Of a stretch of 64,000 nucleotides of DNA, positions 1-7,634 are shown piece after piece (the stretch's first letter is position 1; every line of letters starts with the position of its first letter). The DNA is taken from contig QOQU01000001.1 of the NCBI GenBank assembly GCA_003327455.1, forward strand, positions 322,337-386,336, given 5' to 3'. The DNA comes from Anaerolineae bacterium. GTDB taxonomy: Bacteria > Chloroflexota > Anaerolineae > Anaerolineales > UBA4823. The translations under genes were made by a program, and so were the position numbers. The notes beneath the pieces are model-generated. The model was not told the DNA's origin. It worked only from the letters and a program-made list of their open reading frames with translations, and did no database searches.

Positions 1-815
1 GATAGAGCCGATATCTCATAGCGATCATCACCAAGGTCGCCTGTATTCTTGATGCCGAGAGGAAAATCAATCTGCCTGGAGTTGACCAGGCCGCTCTGAT
101 AGGGCGGCAACAGCTTAACCCTGCGGGCGGGTCCAGGGCGCACCAGGCAGATCGCTTTGCTGCCCACCCAGCCCGCCGCTCCAGGTTCGTTATGGAGAAC
201 CTGCAAGCCACTCACCCCATCCGCGTCTTCAATGCCGACCGTTGCTTCATCCAGGATTCCGCTCAGACTTTGGTACTGGAGGCAGATTGTCCCGTCTGGA
301 GAGAAAACCGCCTCAAAGGTCAAAAAATTTTCCTGGTCCACCGCTCGACTGACGTCTTTCCACTCAATGACAAATTGGTTTGCATCTTCAAAAGCGAAGA
401 CTTTGCCGGAATTGTAATCTCCCCCAACGGCCAGATCGTCCCAGAAGACAGCGATGAAATTATTCGGCTCCGCTAAGCGGGGAATGGGAGCGTTGTTGAA
501 AGAAGTGGAGCCCGTGCCAAAGCGGATCAAACCATTGGTGGAAACATAGAGACTTGAATAAGTATTCTCGTAAAATGGGAAGTCAAAGGGCAACGTTACT
601 TCAACAAATCCATCGTCTGCGTTTGGAAACTGCAAGTGGGTTTTATTTGAGGGGGCCTCCATCCAGACGTAAGATTGTTCGTCGATTTGATAGCCGAAAG
701 CGTCTGTAAGAGTCGCAGCAGCCGGCATGGGGGTGAAGGCTATCGCTGACACGGGGAGGGCAACCCCCAGCGAGGACAAACAGAGCCAGGCAAAACGCTT
801 GAGGAAGGTCTTCAT
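1..815 (-). CDS. Secreted surface protein, 3' end cut by the window edge
   Basis: An open frame runs from an ATG at 815 to the left edge without a stop (271 codons visible). The N-terminus is a signal peptide (MKTFLKR, then a hydrophobic stretch ending near PAAATL). The following region has the pattern of secreted beta-rich domains often found beside proteases or PKD/Ig modules: [15 protein letters not shown], then NAPIPRL, then [12 protein letters not shown], with a two-Cys C-terminal part (DGTICLQYQ and KAICLVR). The last visible residues ([20 protein letters not shown]) look like the start of an Ig-like/DUF11-type repeat, so the protein may be much longer. Its ATG overlaps the stop of the TadE-like gene by four bases (ATGA), so the two are probably translationally coupled. 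The function is unknown and the catalytic part, if any, lies outside the window. Confidence 0.8.
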   Translation of the reverse strand, partial: MKTFLKRFAWLCLSSLGVALPVSAIAFTPMPAAATLTDAFGYQIDEQSYVWMEAPSNKTHLQFPNADDGFVEVTLPFDFPFYENTYSSLYVSTNGLIRFGTGSTSFNNAPIPRLAEPNNFIAVFWDDLAVGGDYNSGKVFAFEDANQFVIEWKDVSRAVDQENFLTFEAVFSPDGTICLQYQSLSGILDEATVGIEDADGVSGLQVLHNEPGAAGWVGSKAICLVRPGPARRVKLLPPYQSGLVNSRQIDFPLGIKNTGDLGDDRYEISAL

Positions 816-1957
816 CGGGTAGTATTCCGTGAACAACCGTTATCAAATGTCACCGTCAGGTTGTAGCCTGTAGGTAGGGCATTTTTTTCAAACAAGAACT
901 GCATAAATCGGGTCGAACCGCCGGGCACTTGACGAATTTCTGTGGTGTTTGGAAACCAGTTCACAGCACTAATGACAACAGGAATCCAATCGACTTTCGT
1001 ACCCGCCCAAATCTGGCTGCCGTTCATGCTGATGGAATTGAGATATTTATTTTGTTCTGCTCCGTTGGGCCATAAGGAGAAGGTGAGCGACTCAACCCGA
1101 ATGGGTCCAGGTTGACCATTCTCGATGCGCAATTCCAATTTATTCGCCGAAGGCTCCCCGAAGGAGATCGCAATCCCGCTACAGATCGGGGTGGGTGTAG
1201 CCGTGGGCGTTGGGGTGGGGGTGATGGTGGGCGTGTCAGTCGGCGTGGGGGTTGGCGTAAAGGTAGGCGTGTCGGTCGGTGTGGGCGAAGGGCCTGGCGT
1301 TGGGGTAAGGGTTTCTGTCGGGGTGAGGGTCGGCGTTGGCGTGGGTGTGAAGGTGGGCGTTTCGGTCGGTGTAGGCGTGCTGGTGGCAGTATTGGTTGGT
1401 AAAGGAGTAGAGGTCTCCGTAGGAGTGCTGGTCTTCGTTGGGGTAGAGACGAGGGGTAAATCAGCCGTGCCGACTGCCACATCTTTGACGATGGTGCGCA
1501 CGGTACGAGAATGGATCTCAAAATCTTGTAAGGGTTGAAGGGGGACAATGGAATGAAAAGTGCCCTTGACGCGCACGACAATGCGGTCGCCCAATTGCGT
1601 GGAAGCAGGCCCCATTACCGTTCCAACCGCACAGCTTCCATACAAACTGCCGTCCGGATGCAGGTACTCGATCACAATATCCTGGTCGGGGATATTGGCT
1701 AAGATAGCGATGCGATTGGCTGCCTGACGGATGCCGGCGCAATCGCGGTAAAAAGGCACGCCGTTCTCGCTGGTTCCGACGGCGCTGCCATAGCGGGCGG
1801 CCTCGCGGCTGGTTGAGGTGACCACAATATAGACATAGAAAGCGCGGCCGATCTCGATCACCCCGAAGATCAACAAGAGCAACAGGGGAAAGATCAACGC
1901 AAATTCCACTAACCCCTGACCCGTCTTGCGGTAAAGTTTGGGATTGTTTTGCTTCAT
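812..1957 (-). CDS. TadE-like membrane protein with Thr/Pro-rich linker
   Basis: 381 residues. The N-terminus is a classic TadE/TadG pseudopilin-like segment: [19 protein letters not shown] followed by GVIEIGRAF and then [10 protein letters not shown]. It has the Glu after the short basic leader and one transmembrane helix. TadE proteins are minor components of Flp/Tad pili or of related export systems. Residues about 170-260 are an almost pure TPT/PTE low-complexity linker. The remaining C-terminal ~120 residues form a separate extracellular domain with two Cys near its ends (ICSG and NGCSRN). No other tad genes are nearby, so a pilus role is not proven; an anchored surface protein is equally possible. 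The gene is coupled to the secreted-protein gene downstream through an ATGA overlap. Confidence 0.8.
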   Translation of the reverse strand: MKQNNPKLYRKTGQGLVEFALIFPLLLLLIFGVIEIGRAFYVYIVVTSTSREAARYGSAVGTSENGVPFYRDCAGIRQAANRIAILANIPDQDIVIEYLHPDGSLYGSCAVGTVMGPASTQLGDRIVVRVKGTFHSIVPLQPLQDFEIHSRTVRTIVKDVAVGTADLPLVSTPTKTSTPTETSTPLPTNTATSTPTPTETPTFTPTPTPTLTPTETLTPTPGPSPTPTDTPTFTPTPTPTDTPTITPTPTPTATPTPICSGIAISFGEPSANKLELRIENGQPGPIRVESLTFSLWPNGAEQNKYLNSISMNGSQIWAGTKVDWIPVVISAVNWFPNTTEIRQVPGGSTRFMQFLFEKNALPTGYNLTVTFDNGCSRNTTR

Positions 1958-2049
1958 CGCTTAACCCATTATATAAAAAACAAACTCGAAAATTCTCTAC
2001 AAAACTGAGAAGTGAACCATAGTAACATTTTCGCTCTATAATCGTTAAG

Positions 2050-2081
2050 CAACTTGCCCCGTATGGTGACGGGGCAAGTTG
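2050..2081. terminator. Strong hairpin between the sigma/anti-sigma pair and the TadE gene
   Basis: A perfect 13-bp stem (CAACTTGCCCCGT paired with ACGGGGCAAGTTG) closes a six-base loop, ATGGTG. It lies just downstream of the minus-strand ECF sigma/DUF5667 pair and upstream of the TadE-like gene. There is no T-run on either side, so it may be a weak terminator, a processing site or an attenuator for the genes downstream. Confidence 0.5.
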
Positions 2082-2129
2082 TAGAGGTTGCTCAGCCAGC
2101 AAGCAATACCGTTCATATCCTTCATTGTA

Positions 2130-3266
2130 CTACTTTTTGGGTGTCCTGGTCGGTTTGTCCTGTCCCGGAGGTGGTTGCGAGGTCGGTTTGTTGGGGTTGG
2201 TGGGCTGCGGGGTCGGTTTGGGTGGCTTAACCTGGGTGGGCTTCGCTGTTTTGCTTGGCGGGATTATCTGCGTGGGACGATGGGTGTTGGTTGGGCGGGG
2301 CGTCAGACTGGGGCGCGGGGTTGGAGATTGGGTCTGGCGCAATAAGCCGGGTGGCACGAAACTGGCGGTAGGGGTAGAAAAGGCGGGCAGAGGCAGCTGC
2401 CCTCCGGCATCGGTCGTTGCAGTCAGTACAGTCAGGGTGGCAGTCGGCGTCAGGGTAGCCTGGACCTCAGCGATGAGAGAATTTAGAGCTTGCACAGCCT
2501 GCAAGGAGATCGTTTGAGCCTGGCGCGCCACCGGCACCTGGGCGGGTGGCAAAAGGCTTTCCAGAGCAGCCAGAGAGGTTGCCTGGGTTTGAAGCCGGGC
2601 TTCGATTTCAGCTTTCAGTTGGGAGGCTTGCAGGGGATTAACCCGCGCAGCCCGTTCGGCTTCTTGCAGGGCCAGGTAAAGCTGGACTTCATAATTGCTC
2701 AATGCCAGCTCTGTTTGCTCATAACGTCCCTGTTGAGAGAGACGGGCGACTTCATCCAGCCGCCGTTGGGCATAATCCAAGCGCAAACGCGTGCGTTGGG
2801 CGGCATCCCAGTTGAGCAAGACGGTGGCTTCTTCGACAGCCGCCTTAACTGCGTATAACGGCTCGCCCGGCAGACTGCCCTGGGCGGCAAAGGCAACCCC
2901 CGTCGTGGATAACCCAATCATAAAGATGAAGACCAGGATCAGGGCGCTCCATGCCAGGGCCGGGCGGCTGAACAGGGCGGCCAAGCGCGGTCTTACAGGC
3001 TGTTCCCGTCGTACAGACGGCAGAGGTTCCGCTCGGATAGCGTGCAGAATCCGTTGTTGCAGGAGGAGCTTGCGTTGTGGAGGGAGAGAAAGTTCTCTTT
3101 GCTGAGCACGCATCCACAGGGCACTTTCGAGCAACGGAGATAACTCTTCGCGCCAATGCGGGTACAGGGAAAGGGCCTCTTCCAGGGTTTTCCCCTGTTC
3201 AAACACAGCCGTCAGACAATCCTGCAGGGCGGTTTCAAGGTTGCTGGTAGCGAAAATTTTGGTCAT
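2130..3266 (-). CDS. DUF5667-like membrane protein, putative ECF anti-sigma partner
   Basis: 378 residues. The N-terminal ~75 residues (ALQDCLTAVFEQGKTLEEAL, then YPHWREELSPLLE) match the short helical module found in proteins encoded after ECF sigma genes in Chloroflexota. A transmembrane helix follows at about 108-130 (ALAWSALILVFIFMIGL). After it comes a DUF5667-like segment (SLPGEPLYAVKAAVEEA, then AQRRLDEVARL) predicted to lie outside the membrane. The C-terminal ~110 residues are Thr/Pro/Lys-rich and probably span the cell wall. The start codon overlaps the stop of the sigma gene (ATGA at 3263-3266), so the two proteins are made together. The likely role is to hold the sigma factor at the membrane and release it on an envelope signal. 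This is inferred from context, since no classical zinc anti-sigma motif is visible. Confidence 0.75.
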   Translation of the reverse strand: MTKIFATSNLETALQDCLTAVFEQGKTLEEALSLYPHWREELSPLLESALWMRAQQRELSLPPQRKLLLQQRILHAIRAEPLPSVRREQPVRPRLAALFSRPALAWSALILVFIFMIGLSTTGVAFAAQGSLPGEPLYAVKAAVEEATVLLNWDAAQRTRLRLDYAQRRLDEVARLSQQGRYEQTELALSNYEVQLYLALQEAERAARVNPLQASQLKAEIEARLQTQATSLAALESLLPPAQVPVARQAQTISLQAVQALNSLIAEVQATLTPTATLTVLTATTDAGGQLPLPAFSTPTASFVPPGLLRQTQSPTPRPSLTPRPTNTHRPTQIIPPSKTAKPTQVKPPKPTPQPTNPNKPTSQPPPGQDKPTRTPKK

Positions 3267-3826
3267 AATTCACCTCTTTCCATCAGGCGGCGCAGGGCAG
3301 CCAGCGCGCGATATTGTAAAACCCGCACGGCGCCATAGGATTTGCCCATCACCTGAGCAGTCTCTTCATAACTCAGATCGTTGAGAAAGCGCAAGACCAG
3401 AACCGTGCGATAATCCGGTGGCAGTTTTAGCAGGTAACGATGCAGATCGCCAACCTCCATGCCGGCAATCACCAGAGGTGAAGCGCCTGGCGTAGCGTTT
3501 TCCTCGCCTACTTCGGAGCTATCGCTATCCCCGGCGCGGGTTTTCTGGCGGCGAAATTCATCAACCAGCCGATTGCGGGCAATGCGGTAAAGGAAGACGT
3601 AAAACGGCACCCGATCTTTGGGTTGATAGTCAGGCAAAGTGCGCCAGAGATTGAGAAAAACGTCGGCGGTCAAATCTTCTGCATCCTGCTCATGACTCAA
3701 ATGCGCGTATAGATACCGATAGATCGCTTCACTGTAGCGCTGATAAAGCTCTTCAAACGCTTCTAAATTCCCTTTCTGGGCAAGATCAACCAACTCTTGA
3801 TCGGTTTTTGATTGCCAATCTGGCAT
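3263..3826 (-). CDS. ECF-type RNA polymerase sigma factor
   Basis: 187 residues, normal for an ECF sigma-70 factor. Region 2 is clear: DLAQKGNLEAFEELYQRYSEA, then HEQDAEDLTADVFLNLWRTL (the DAEDLTADVF signature of region 2.2). Region 4 is also clear: LPPDYRTVLVLRFLNDLSYEE, then MGKSYGAVRVLQYRALAALRR (a helix-turn-helix for the -35 element). The linker between them is rich in Ser/Glu/Gly. The start at 3826 is preceded by GGAATAGA. The DUF5667-like membrane partner is co-translated. The regulon cannot be read from sequence; the adjacent TadE and secreted-protein genes are candidates. Confidence 0.92.
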   Translation of the reverse strand: MPDWQSKTDQELVDLAQKGNLEAFEELYQRYSEAIYRYLYAHLSHEQDAEDLTADVFLNLWRTLPDYQPKDRVPFYVFLYRIARNRLVDEFRRQKTRAGDSDSSEVGEENATPGASPLVIAGMEVGDLHRYLLKLPPDYRTVLVLRFLNDLSYEETAQVMGKSYGAVRVLQYRALAALRRLMERGEL

Positions 3827-4146
3827 TCATTCTATTCCTTAAAACGCATGGTAAACCAAAACATTACACGCTTTGCAAATTTGTAAGCTGTGTAGGGCGG
3901 CGAGAGCCTTCACCTTGCATTTCGCCCCATGATCACGATGGTCCTACCTTTTCTTTAATTCTACCCGAATCTGTAGAAATCTGGGGTGATCATCAGGAAA
4001 CTCAAAGGGTTTTGTCACCGCAACCGGAGCAGATTGAAAAGATTTTCCTACGCTCAAGAGTCTCTCACCACTTCTGGTTTGGATTGGTATAATGAAAACA
4101 AAACCAAATCTGTTTTCAAGAGACCGTCCAGGTTAAGGCTACTCCG
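3827..4146 (+). promoter_or_regulatory. Divergent 320-bp spacer with extended -10 promoter for the F420 operon
   Basis: No coding potential is seen here. At 4085-4093 there is TGGTATAAT, a perfect -10 hexamer with the TG extension. The -35 position (4065-4070, TCACCA, 17-bp spacer) is poor, which is usual for extended -10 promoters. The first codon of cofE is 54 bases downstream of the hexamer. The opposite strand must carry the promoter of the sigma gene, which I could not define. Confidence 0.6.
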
Positions 4147-4914
4147 ATGCCCCTGATCCTGACTCCCCTGCAAGGATTTCCACTCATCAAAAATGGTGAT
4201 GATCTGGTCGGCTTGACCGTTCAAGCCCTCTCAGCCAGTGGAATCACCCTGGACAACGGTGATATTCTGGTTTTTGCCCAGAAGATCGTGTCCAAAGCCG
4301 AAGGGCGCTGGGTGAATCTGGCGACGGTCACACCTTCCCCTGACGCCCTGGAACTGGCACGCCAGATCGAGAAAGACCCTCGCCTGGTTGAGTTGATCCT
4401 GAAAGAGAGCCGCGCCGTGCTACGCACCCGCCCTGGCACGATCGTGGTGGAACATCGCCTGGGATTCGTGTGTGCCAATGCCGGAATCGACCACTCGAAC
4501 GTTGCCGGGTTAGGCACGGCGCAGGAAGAATGGGTGCTCCTGTTGCCCGAAGACCCCGATGCTTCGGCAAGGCGCATCCGGGACGGCATCCAGTCCCGCC
4601 TGGACGTTTCAATTGGGGTTATGATCATCGATTCGCATGGGCGCGCCTGGCGCCTGGGGACGGTGGGGGTGGCAATTGGCTTAGCCGGGCTGCCCGGTCT
4701 GGTGGATTTGCGTGGCCAGCCCGATCTCTTCGGTTATCGTTTGCGAATCACGCAGGTGGGGGTGGCCGATGAACTGGCAGCCGCAGCTTCGCTGGTCATG
4801 GGGCAGGCTGCCGAAGGCACCCCGGTCGTCCATGTGCGCGGCTTTCCTTACCCGCTGCGCGAGGCAACCCTGGTTGAACTCTTACGACCGCCTGACCAAG
4901 ATCTGTTTCGGTGA
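4147..4914 (+). CDS. cofE: Coenzyme F420-0:L-glutamate ligase (CofE)
   Basis: 255 residues, the usual length of free-standing CofE. The enzyme adds one or more glutamates to F420-0 using GTP. Family signatures are visible: GDILVFAQKIVSKAEGR near residues 37-54, then TRPGTIVVEHRLGFVCANAGIDHSN around 97-120 (the metal/GTP site region), and LDVSIGVMIIDSHGRAWRLGTVGVAIG around 152-180. It is the first gene of a compact F420 operon with a reductase fusion, cofD and cofC following. In actinobacteria CofE is the N-terminal half of FbiB. Here it is a separate protein, and the FbiB-type reductase domain is carried by the next gene with a different N-terminal partner. Confidence 0.93.
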   Translation: MPLILTPLQGFPLIKNGDDLVGLTVQALSASGITLDNGDILVFAQKIVSKAEGRWVNLATVTPSPDALELARQIEKDPRLVELILKESRAVLRTRPGTIVVEHRLGFVCANAGIDHSNVAGLGTAQEEWVLLLPEDPDASARRIRDGIQSRLDVSIGVMIIDSHGRAWRLGTVGVAIGLAGLPGLVDLRGQPDLFGYRLRITQVGVADELAAAASLVMGQAAEGTPVVHVRGFPYPLREATLVELLRPPDQDLFR

Positions 4915-4924
4915 GAGAAATGTG

Positions 4925-5872
4925 ATGGAGAAAAACTGGCAACCATTCTGGGAATCCTTAGACCACCTGCTGGAAGAAGGTGAAGTCATCATTGATCGAC
5001 CACAAGGGAGCCTGCATGCCTGCTTTCCTCACGTGCGCTATCCCTTTGACTGCGGTTACCTTGCCCTGCCGCTGAGCGAAAGCGGTGAAGAGCTGGATGT
5101 CTGGAAGGGATCTGGAGCCCCGACGCAGGTCGTCGCGATCCTGCTGGCAGTAGATGAGCATAACCTGGAGTTAAACCGCAGTCTGGTGGTGGGCTTGAAC
5201 GCTCAGGAACTGGAAGCGGTGACGGATTTCTACACCCAGATTGGCCTGACGGCTGTTCCCATCCATCGCACACCCGAGAGCCTGCGTCTGTTAACCGAAC
5301 GGCGCTCGGTACGGCGCTTTCTGGATCTACCCGTTGCACCGGGCTTGATCGAACAGGTTATCGAGCTGGCTTGTTGGGCACCCTCTGCTCACAACGAACA
5401 GCCCTGGCGTTTTGTGGTCTTGACCAGTTCCGAGGCAAAGGAACGCCTGAGCCAGGCGCTGGGCGAAACCTTGCGGCGCGATCTCCTGGCGCAGGGCGTG
5501 AGTCTGGAGGAAATCCACCAGCGCCTGGAACGTTCGCGAAACCGCATCCAGGCGGCGCCACTGGCTGTTTTACTTTGCCTGTGCGAGGAAGATATTCAGG
5601 CGAGCGGCACAGAACGCCAGCGCAGAGGTGAGCATGAGATGGCAATCCAGAGCGTGGCACTGGCGGGAGGACAATTTCTCCTGGCTGCCCATGCGTTAGG
5701 GCTGGCAACCGTGTGGCTGTGTGCGCCGCTATTTGCACCCGAAGCAGCTCAAAAAGCCCTCGACCTGCCGCCTTCCTGGCAGGCTCAGGCGTTGATTCTG
5801 GTCGGTTATGCTTCTGAGCGACCAACTCCTCCGCCTCGCAAATCTCTCTCAGAGGTGATGCTTTACCGATGA
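4925..5872 (+). CDS. Pyrophosphatase-like domain fused to FbiB-type F420 nitroreductase
   Basis: 315 residues from the ATG at 4925 (GTG at 4922 is an alternative). A longer in-frame opening upstream only reads through cofE. Residues ~120-315 are a nitroreductase-fold FMN domain (LTERRSVRRFLDLPV, then ELACWAPSAHNEQPWRFVVL and MAIQSVALAGGQFLLAAHALGLATVWL) of the type found at the C-terminus of FbiB. That domain reduces dehydro-F420-0. Residues ~10-115 resemble a short bacterial 'inorganic pyrophosphatase'-like family: EVIIDRPQGS, RYPFDCGYL, SGEELDVWKGS, AVDEHNLELNR. Some acidic metal ligands of family I pyrophosphatases appear replaced, so activity is uncertain. CofC, three genes along in the same operon, releases pyrophosphate. 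A domain that removes or senses PPi would therefore fit the pathway; this is inference. The start is 10 bases after cofE and the stop overlaps cofD. Confidence 0.82.
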   Translation: MEKNWQPFWESLDHLLEEGEVIIDRPQGSLHACFPHVRYPFDCGYLALPLSESGEELDVWKGSGAPTQVVAILLAVDEHNLELNRSLVVGLNAQELEAVTDFYTQIGLTAVPIHRTPESLRLLTERRSVRRFLDLPVAPGLIEQVIELACWAPSAHNEQPWRFVVLTSSEAKERLSQALGETLRRDLLAQGVSLEEIHQRLERSRNRIQAAPLAVLLCLCEEDIQASGTERQRRGEHEMAIQSVALAGGQFLLAAHALGLATVWLCAPLFAPEAAQKALDLPPSWQAQALILVGYASERPTPPPRKSLSEVMLYR

Positions 5873-6804
5873 AGGTAGTCGCTTTTGCCGGTGGGGTTGG
5901 TGGCGCGAAACTGGCTGATGGTCTGGCGCGCTGCCTTTCCCCGCAAGAATTGACGATCGTCGTCAACACCGGGGATGATTTTGTTCATTTTGGCTTGAAA
6001 ATCTGCCCCGACCTGGATACCGTCTGCTATACCCTGGCGGGTCTGGCGAACCCCGAAACGGGTTGGGGACGGGCGGGAGAAACCTGGAATACTCTGCGTG
6101 CCCTGGAAGTTTTAGAGGCGCCGACCTGGTTCCAACTCGGCGACCTGGATCTGGCTACTCATCTGGAACGCACGCGGCGCCTGCGCGAAGGAGAGACGCT
6201 CAGCGAGGTCACCCGCTTCTTCTGCCAGCGTTGGGGGGTTGCCCCGCGTCTGTTGCCGATGAGCGACGACGCTGTGCAAACCATTGTTGAGACTGACCAG
6301 GGGGATTTATCCTTTCAGGAATATTTTGTCAAATATCGATTTGAGCCCAGCGTGCGCGGCTTTCGCTTTGAAGGTGCTGCGCAAGCCGTTCCCGCGCCAG
6401 GCGTGCTGGAAGCCATCTCCGCCTGCGATGTGGTCATCTTTTGTCCCTCCAATCCATGGGTTTCGATTGACCCCATCCTGGCTGTGGCGGGAGTCCGCCA
6501 GGCGATCTTGCAGGCAAAGGTGGTCGCCGTCTCGCCCATTGTAGGCGGCAAAGCTCTCAAAGGTCCGGCAGCCAAGATGTTTGCCGAGATCGGCATTCCT
6601 CCTTCCGCCCAGGCGGTTGCTTTGCACTATGGTTCCCTGCTCAAGGGCTTTGTCTTCGACCGCCTGGATGCTGAAGAAGAAGCGGAGATTCGCTCTCTGG
6701 GGCTGCGAACCCTGGTGACCGATACCGTGATGAAAACCATACCTGACCGCCAGCGATTGGCGCAGGAGATTCTGACCTTCGTCCAGACGGAGTTCCTGGC
6801 GTGA
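5869..6804 (+). CDS. cofD: 2-phospho-L-lactate/PEP transferase (CofD/FbiA)
   Basis: 311 residues. CofD joins the (enol)pyruvyl- or lactyl-phosphate moiety from its GDP-activated donor to Fo, giving (dehydro-)F420-0. The N-terminal glycine-rich loop AGGVGGAKLADGLAR (residues ~7-21) is the hallmark of the family. It is followed by VNTGDDFVHFGLKICPDLDTV (the Fo/GDP-binding region) and by FCPSNPWVSIDPILAVAGVR and SPIVGGKALKGPAAKM further on. The ATG overlaps the preceding stop (ATGA, 5869-5872), and the stop overlaps the GTG of cofC. The Fo synthase genes cofG/cofH are not in this window and must lie elsewhere if the pathway is complete. Confidence 0.95.
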   Translation: MKVVAFAGGVGGAKLADGLARCLSPQELTIVVNTGDDFVHFGLKICPDLDTVCYTLAGLANPETGWGRAGETWNTLRALEVLEAPTWFQLGDLDLATHLERTRRLREGETLSEVTRFFCQRWGVAPRLLPMSDDAVQTIVETDQGDLSFQEYFVKYRFEPSVRGFRFEGAAQAVPAPGVLEAISACDVVIFCPSNPWVSIDPILAVAGVRQAILQAKVVAVSPIVGGKALKGPAAKMFAEIGIPPSAQAVALHYGSLLKGFVFDRLDAEEEAEIRSLGLRTLVTDTVMKTIPDRQRLAQEILTFVQTEFLA

Positions 6805-7427
6805 CTCTCTGGGCGATTGTACCGGTCAAGCCTTTGCGGCGCGGCAAATCGCGCCTTTCAACGGTGTTGGATCTCAACCAGCGCTGGGATCTCAACCGGC
6901 GTTTGTTGTGCCATACGGTAGCCGTGTTGAAAGAGACCGGGCGCGTAGGCGTGGTGATGGTGGTCAGCCGCGATCATGAAGCCCTGGCGCTGGCGCGCTC
7001 TTTGGGTGCCCGCACTTTGTTGGAGAGCAAACCGGATGGGCTCAATCGCGCCGTGCTGGTGGCAACCCTGTTTGCGCAACGCAGCCGCGCCGGAGCAACG
7101 CTGATTTTACCTGCCGATTTACCTCTGCTCAGCCAGGCTGCCATTGAAACCTTTCTGAGTGCCGCCCATGGCGAGGAACCCGTGCTTGCCATTGCACCCG
7201 ATCGACATCGCCGCGGTACCAACGCCCTGTATCTTGCACCGCCAACCCTGCCTCACTTTTGCTTTGGGGAAGATTCTTTTCAAGCCCATTGTGAACTGGC
7301 TGCCCAACTGGGGCGGCGTCGGGTGGTGATCGAGGTGCCCGAATTAGCTTTTGACCTGGACGACGCAGAAGATTGGAACCTGCTGAAATCTCTGCCTGAC
7401 GAAAAGATGACTGCCACACGGTCGTAG
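6801..7427 (+). CDS. cofC: 2-phospho-L-lactate/PEP guanylyltransferase (CofC/FbiD)
   Basis: 208 residues. The enzyme activates 2-phospholactate or PEP with GTP, releasing pyrophosphate. Nucleotidyltransferase signatures are WAIVPVKPLRRGKSRLS at the N-terminus, LILPADLPLLSQ near residue 100, and APDRHRRGTNALYL near residue 130. The start is a GTG whose last two bases form part of the cofD stop (GTGA overlap at 6801-6804), so translation is coupled. It is the last gene of the F420 operon. No obvious terminator follows, but short inverted repeats lie in the next gap. Confidence 0.92.
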   Translation: MTLWAIVPVKPLRRGKSRLSTVLDLNQRWDLNRRLLCHTVAVLKETGRVGVVMVVSRDHEALALARSLGARTLLESKPDGLNRAVLVATLFAQRSRAGATLILPADLPLLSQAAIETFLSAAHGEEPVLAIAPDRHRRGTNALYLAPPTLPHFCFGEDSFQAHCELAAQLGRRRVVIEVPELAFDLDDAEDWNLLKSLPDEKMTATRS

Positions 7428-7462
7428 AGGTAATTTTCCTTTTATCCTGAACGATAAGCAAG

Positions 7463-7595
7463 ATTGCAAGCTGTTGCAATCCCGGCTCGACGAAAGGTAG
7501 CCTTTCAGAGAGGCTAGGGCAGATTTCAGTTTGCCCTATATGAATTGTGATCTGCCCAAGAGCCAGGTACGACGGAAGGCATAATCCGTTATAAT
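7463..7595 (+). promoter_or_regulatory. Inverted repeats and -10 box upstream of ppc
   Basis: The 207-base gap between cofC and ppc holds an inverted repeat ATTGCAA-GCTG-TTGCAAT (7463-7480), a second small hairpin around the GAAAGGTAGCCTTTC segment (7491-7505), and a -10-like TATAAT at 7590-7595, 40 bases before the ppc start. The -35 region is not recognisable. The ATTGCAA palindrome could be an operator or part of a weak terminator for cofC. Confidence 0.4.
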
Positions 7596-7634
7596 TAGAC
7601 CAAAATTCCCAACTAAGTCCAGGATTCCAATCAT

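Noticed and set aside
1190-1440. Possible CRISPR or tandem repeat array
   Set aside because: The repetition is short-period and codon-phased, coding for Thr-Pro repeats, with no spacers of constant length.
1125-1538. Plus-strand reading frame rich in Gly-Val repeats
   Set aside because: It is the antisense reading of the Thr/Pro linker of the TadE-like gene; the repeat codons keep that frame open by chance.
4712-4924. Longer N-terminus for the FbiB-like fusion
   Set aside because: This part reads through the 3' half of cofE in another frame; the ATG at 4925 after the cofE stop starts the recognisable domain.
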